Assembly (NCBI GenBank): GCA_900552675.1
Contig: USAI01000059.1
Span: forward strand, 1-14,553
DNA: 14,553 nt
Origin: an uncultured Prevotella sp.
GTDB lineage: Bacteria; Bacteroidota; Bacteroidia; Bacteroidales; Bacteroidaceae
Direction of reading: 5' to 3'
Every line of letters starts with the position of its first letter. The first letter of the stretch is position 1. The notes below the pieces were generated by a model. It was not told the DNA's origin. It ran no database searches and saw only the letters and a list, made by a program, of their open reading frames with translations. Of the stretch, positions 13,389 to 14,553 are shown piece after piece. Position numbers and translations under genes: made by a program.

Positions 13389-14348
13389 ATGGATAACGAA
13401 AAGATTGATATGAATGTGAAAAAAAATAATCGGCCCTTGCTGGCACACGTGTGTATACTGATGGCTTGCGTGTTTTGGGGACTGATGTCGCCGCTGGGCA
13501 AAGATGCTATGATGAATGGTGTTGATGGTATATGTATGGTGTCGTTCCGCGTGATAGGTGGCGCCGCACTGTTTTGGCTCACCTCGCTGTTTGTAAAGAA
13601 AGAGCGTGTGCCCTGGCGCGACCGACTGCTGCTGGCCTTGGCGGGTCTCTTTGGATTGGTGTTTAACCAGTGTTGTTTCACCATAGGCCTTAATATTACG
13701 TCGCCCATTAATGCCAGCATCGTTACCACGTCGATGCCAATTTTCGCAATGCTGTTGGCAGCGGTTATCTTGCACGAACCCATCACCGGAAAAAAGGCGG
13801 TTGGCGTGATGATGGGATGCTGTGGTGCCGTAACACTTATCCTTACTAGCGCAACAACCAAGGGCGGACAGGCGGGCGACCTGCGTGGCGACTTGCTGTG
13901 TATGGCGGCGCAGCTCTCTTACGCGCTTTACCTGTCGCTGTTCAATCATCTTGTGCGTAAATATCATCCTATCACAGTGAATAAGTGGATGTTCTTGTGG
14001 GCGGTGGTAGAGATATTGCCCTTCACCACACCCCATCTGATGGCTAACGCATGGCAGACGGTGCCGCTTACCACGTGGTGGGAGACGGGCTTTGTGGTGT
14101 TCTTCGGTACCTATGTTAGCTATCTGCTCATGATGGTAGCCATTAGTACGCTGCGCCCCACAGTGGTGAGCACCTACAACTATATGCAGCCTGTAACGGC
14201 TGTCGTGGTGAGCGTGCTTACGAGCATGGCTGTGTTTAAACCCTCGCAAGCACTGGCTATGTTGTTAGTGTTTGCTGGTGTAGGACTGGTGACGAAGTCG
14301 AAATCGAAACATGATATACAAAAAGCTGATGAGGCTTCTTTACATTAA
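13389..14348 (+). CDS. EamA-family (drug/metabolite transporter superfamily) inner-membrane permease
   Basis: A 319-residue protein with about ten hydrophobic segments arranged as two EamA repeats (about 18-150 and 165-300). Family marks are CVFWGLMSPLGKDAM in the first helix, NITSPINASIVTTSMPIFAML at the fourth and fifth helices, and LRPTVVSTYNYMQPVTAVVV in the second repeat, which mirrors the first. DMT permeases export or import amino acids, nucleotides or other metabolites. The substrate cannot be told. Start 13389 was chosen because ACATAAAA precedes it and the charged N-tail MDNEKIDMNVKKNN is plausible. An in-frame ATG at 13362 would add nine residues (MQYIDRNIK). It is transcribed divergently from the ATPase operon. 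No terminator is visible after it. Confidence 0.9.
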   Translation: MDNEKIDMNVKKNNRPLLAHVCILMACVFWGLMSPLGKDAMMNGVDGICMVSFRVIGGAALFWLTSLFVKKERVPWRDRLLLALAGLFGLVFNQCCFTIGLNITSPINASIVTTSMPIFAMLLAAVILHEPITGKKAVGVMMGCCGAVTLILTSATTKGGQAGDLRGDLLCMAAQLSYALYLSLFNHLVRKYHPITVNKWMFLWAVVEILPFTTPHLMANAWQTVPLTTWWETGFVVFFGTYVSYLLMMVAISTLRPTVVSTYNYMQPVTAVVVSVLTSMAVFKPSQALAMLLVFAGVGLVTKSKSKHDIQKADEASLH

Positions 14349-14449
14349 CCTATAAAATATGGAAATGCTCGGCGCTGAATGATGTATGTCAATTTCGATA
14401 CTATAAACGTGCTTTTTCTTGTAAAACGATTAAAAAAGTAGGGAAAATA

Positions 14450-14481
14450 TTTGCGCAAACCAACAAAAATACCTACCTTTG
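14450..14481 (+). promoter_or_regulatory. Promoter of tRNA-Val
   Basis: TTTG at 14450-14453, a 20-base spacer and TACCTTTG at 14474-14481 form the best match in the window to the Bacteroidota promoter consensus. The transcript would start about 12-15 bases before the mature tRNA 5' end. The rest of the gap from 14349 shows no gene. Confidence 0.85.
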
Positions 14482-14501
14482 CAACCGCTTAAGAAAAGCA
14501 A

Positions 14502-14553
14502 GGGCGTTTAGCTCAGCTGGTTTAGAGCATCTGCCTTACAAGCAGAGGGTCGG
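14502..14553 (+). tRNA. tRNA-Val (anticodon TAC), truncated by the window edge
   Basis: GGGCGTT forms the 5' acceptor strand, followed by TA, a D-arm with GCTC and GAGC around AGCTGGTTTA, then an anticodon arm TCTGC-CTTACAA-GCAGA with a perfect 5-bp stem. The loop places TAC as the anticodon, reading valine GUA and, with wobble, other GUN codons. The variable region and the start of the T-arm (GGGTCGG) reach the last base. The T-loop and 3' acceptor strand are outside the window. Confidence 0.95.

Noticed and set aside
13305..14249. A 314-codon open frame on the minus strand opposite the EamA transporter
   Set aside because: Its product is His/Arg/Gln-rich with no domain and is the complement of a clear ten-helix transporter; treated as a shadow frame.
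14502..14553. tRNA-Val as the attachment site of an integrated element carrying the ATPase-DUF4435 pair
   Set aside because: The tRNA's 3' end points away from the pair, no integrase or direct repeat of the tRNA end is seen, and a core-type transporter lies between.

Overview
The window reads as chromosomal DNA of a Bacteroidota bacterium, most likely Prevotella or a close relative. Several gene starts are preceded by the Bacteroidota -7 box TAnnTTTG, Shine-Dalgarno sequences are mostly weak, and the proteins look Bacteroidales-like. These include alpha2-type glycyl-tRNA synthetase, an FKBP lipoprotein, a Bacteroidales-type hypothetical protein next to a carboxynorspermidine synthase homologue, and RmuC. 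The genus call is an inference from sequence style only.

Layout. (1) 1-449: the 3' part of a RecG-like/AlbA-type ATP-binding protein gene whose C-terminus looks lost. (2) 473-2755: a sulfur-assimilation pair, metY (O-acetylhomoserine sulfhydrylase) and cysK (O-acetylserine sulfhydrylase), with its own promoter and terminator. (3) 3087-5369: glyS and a lipoprotein FKBP prolyl isomerase, separated by a large hairpin and closed by a strong terminator. (4) 5541-6716: a MalY/PatB-type C-S lyase, a third PLP enzyme of sulfur amino acids. (5) 6786-9811: a probable operon of a conserved hypothetical protein (possibly leaderless), a carboxynorspermidine dehydrogenase homologue and recA, ending at a strong terminator. 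(6) 9933-11204: rmuC, so recA and rmuC form a small DNA-maintenance neighbourhood. (7) 11179-13180, minus strand: an ABC/SMC-type AAA ATPase followed by a DUF4435 protein with Toprim-like residues. (8) 13389-14348: a divergent EamA-family transporter. (9) 14502 to the right edge: a truncated tRNA-Val(TAC) with a textbook promoter.

The most interesting parts are the AAA ATPase + DUF4435 pair and a dispersed repeat. The pair has the gene order and key residues of the PARIS (AriA/AriB) anti-phage system, but with an unusually compact ATPase. The repeat is present twice (7383-7447 and 12297-12365), each time fused to the 3' end of a gene and in the same orientation relative to it. It is built of TTCATAA heptads around a small hairpin whose stem shows a compensatory base-pair swap between copies. 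Because 7 is 1 modulo 3 and the heptad carries TAA on one strand and TGA on the other, three tandem units give stop codons in all six frames. No integrase, transposase, CRISPR array or prophage gene was seen.
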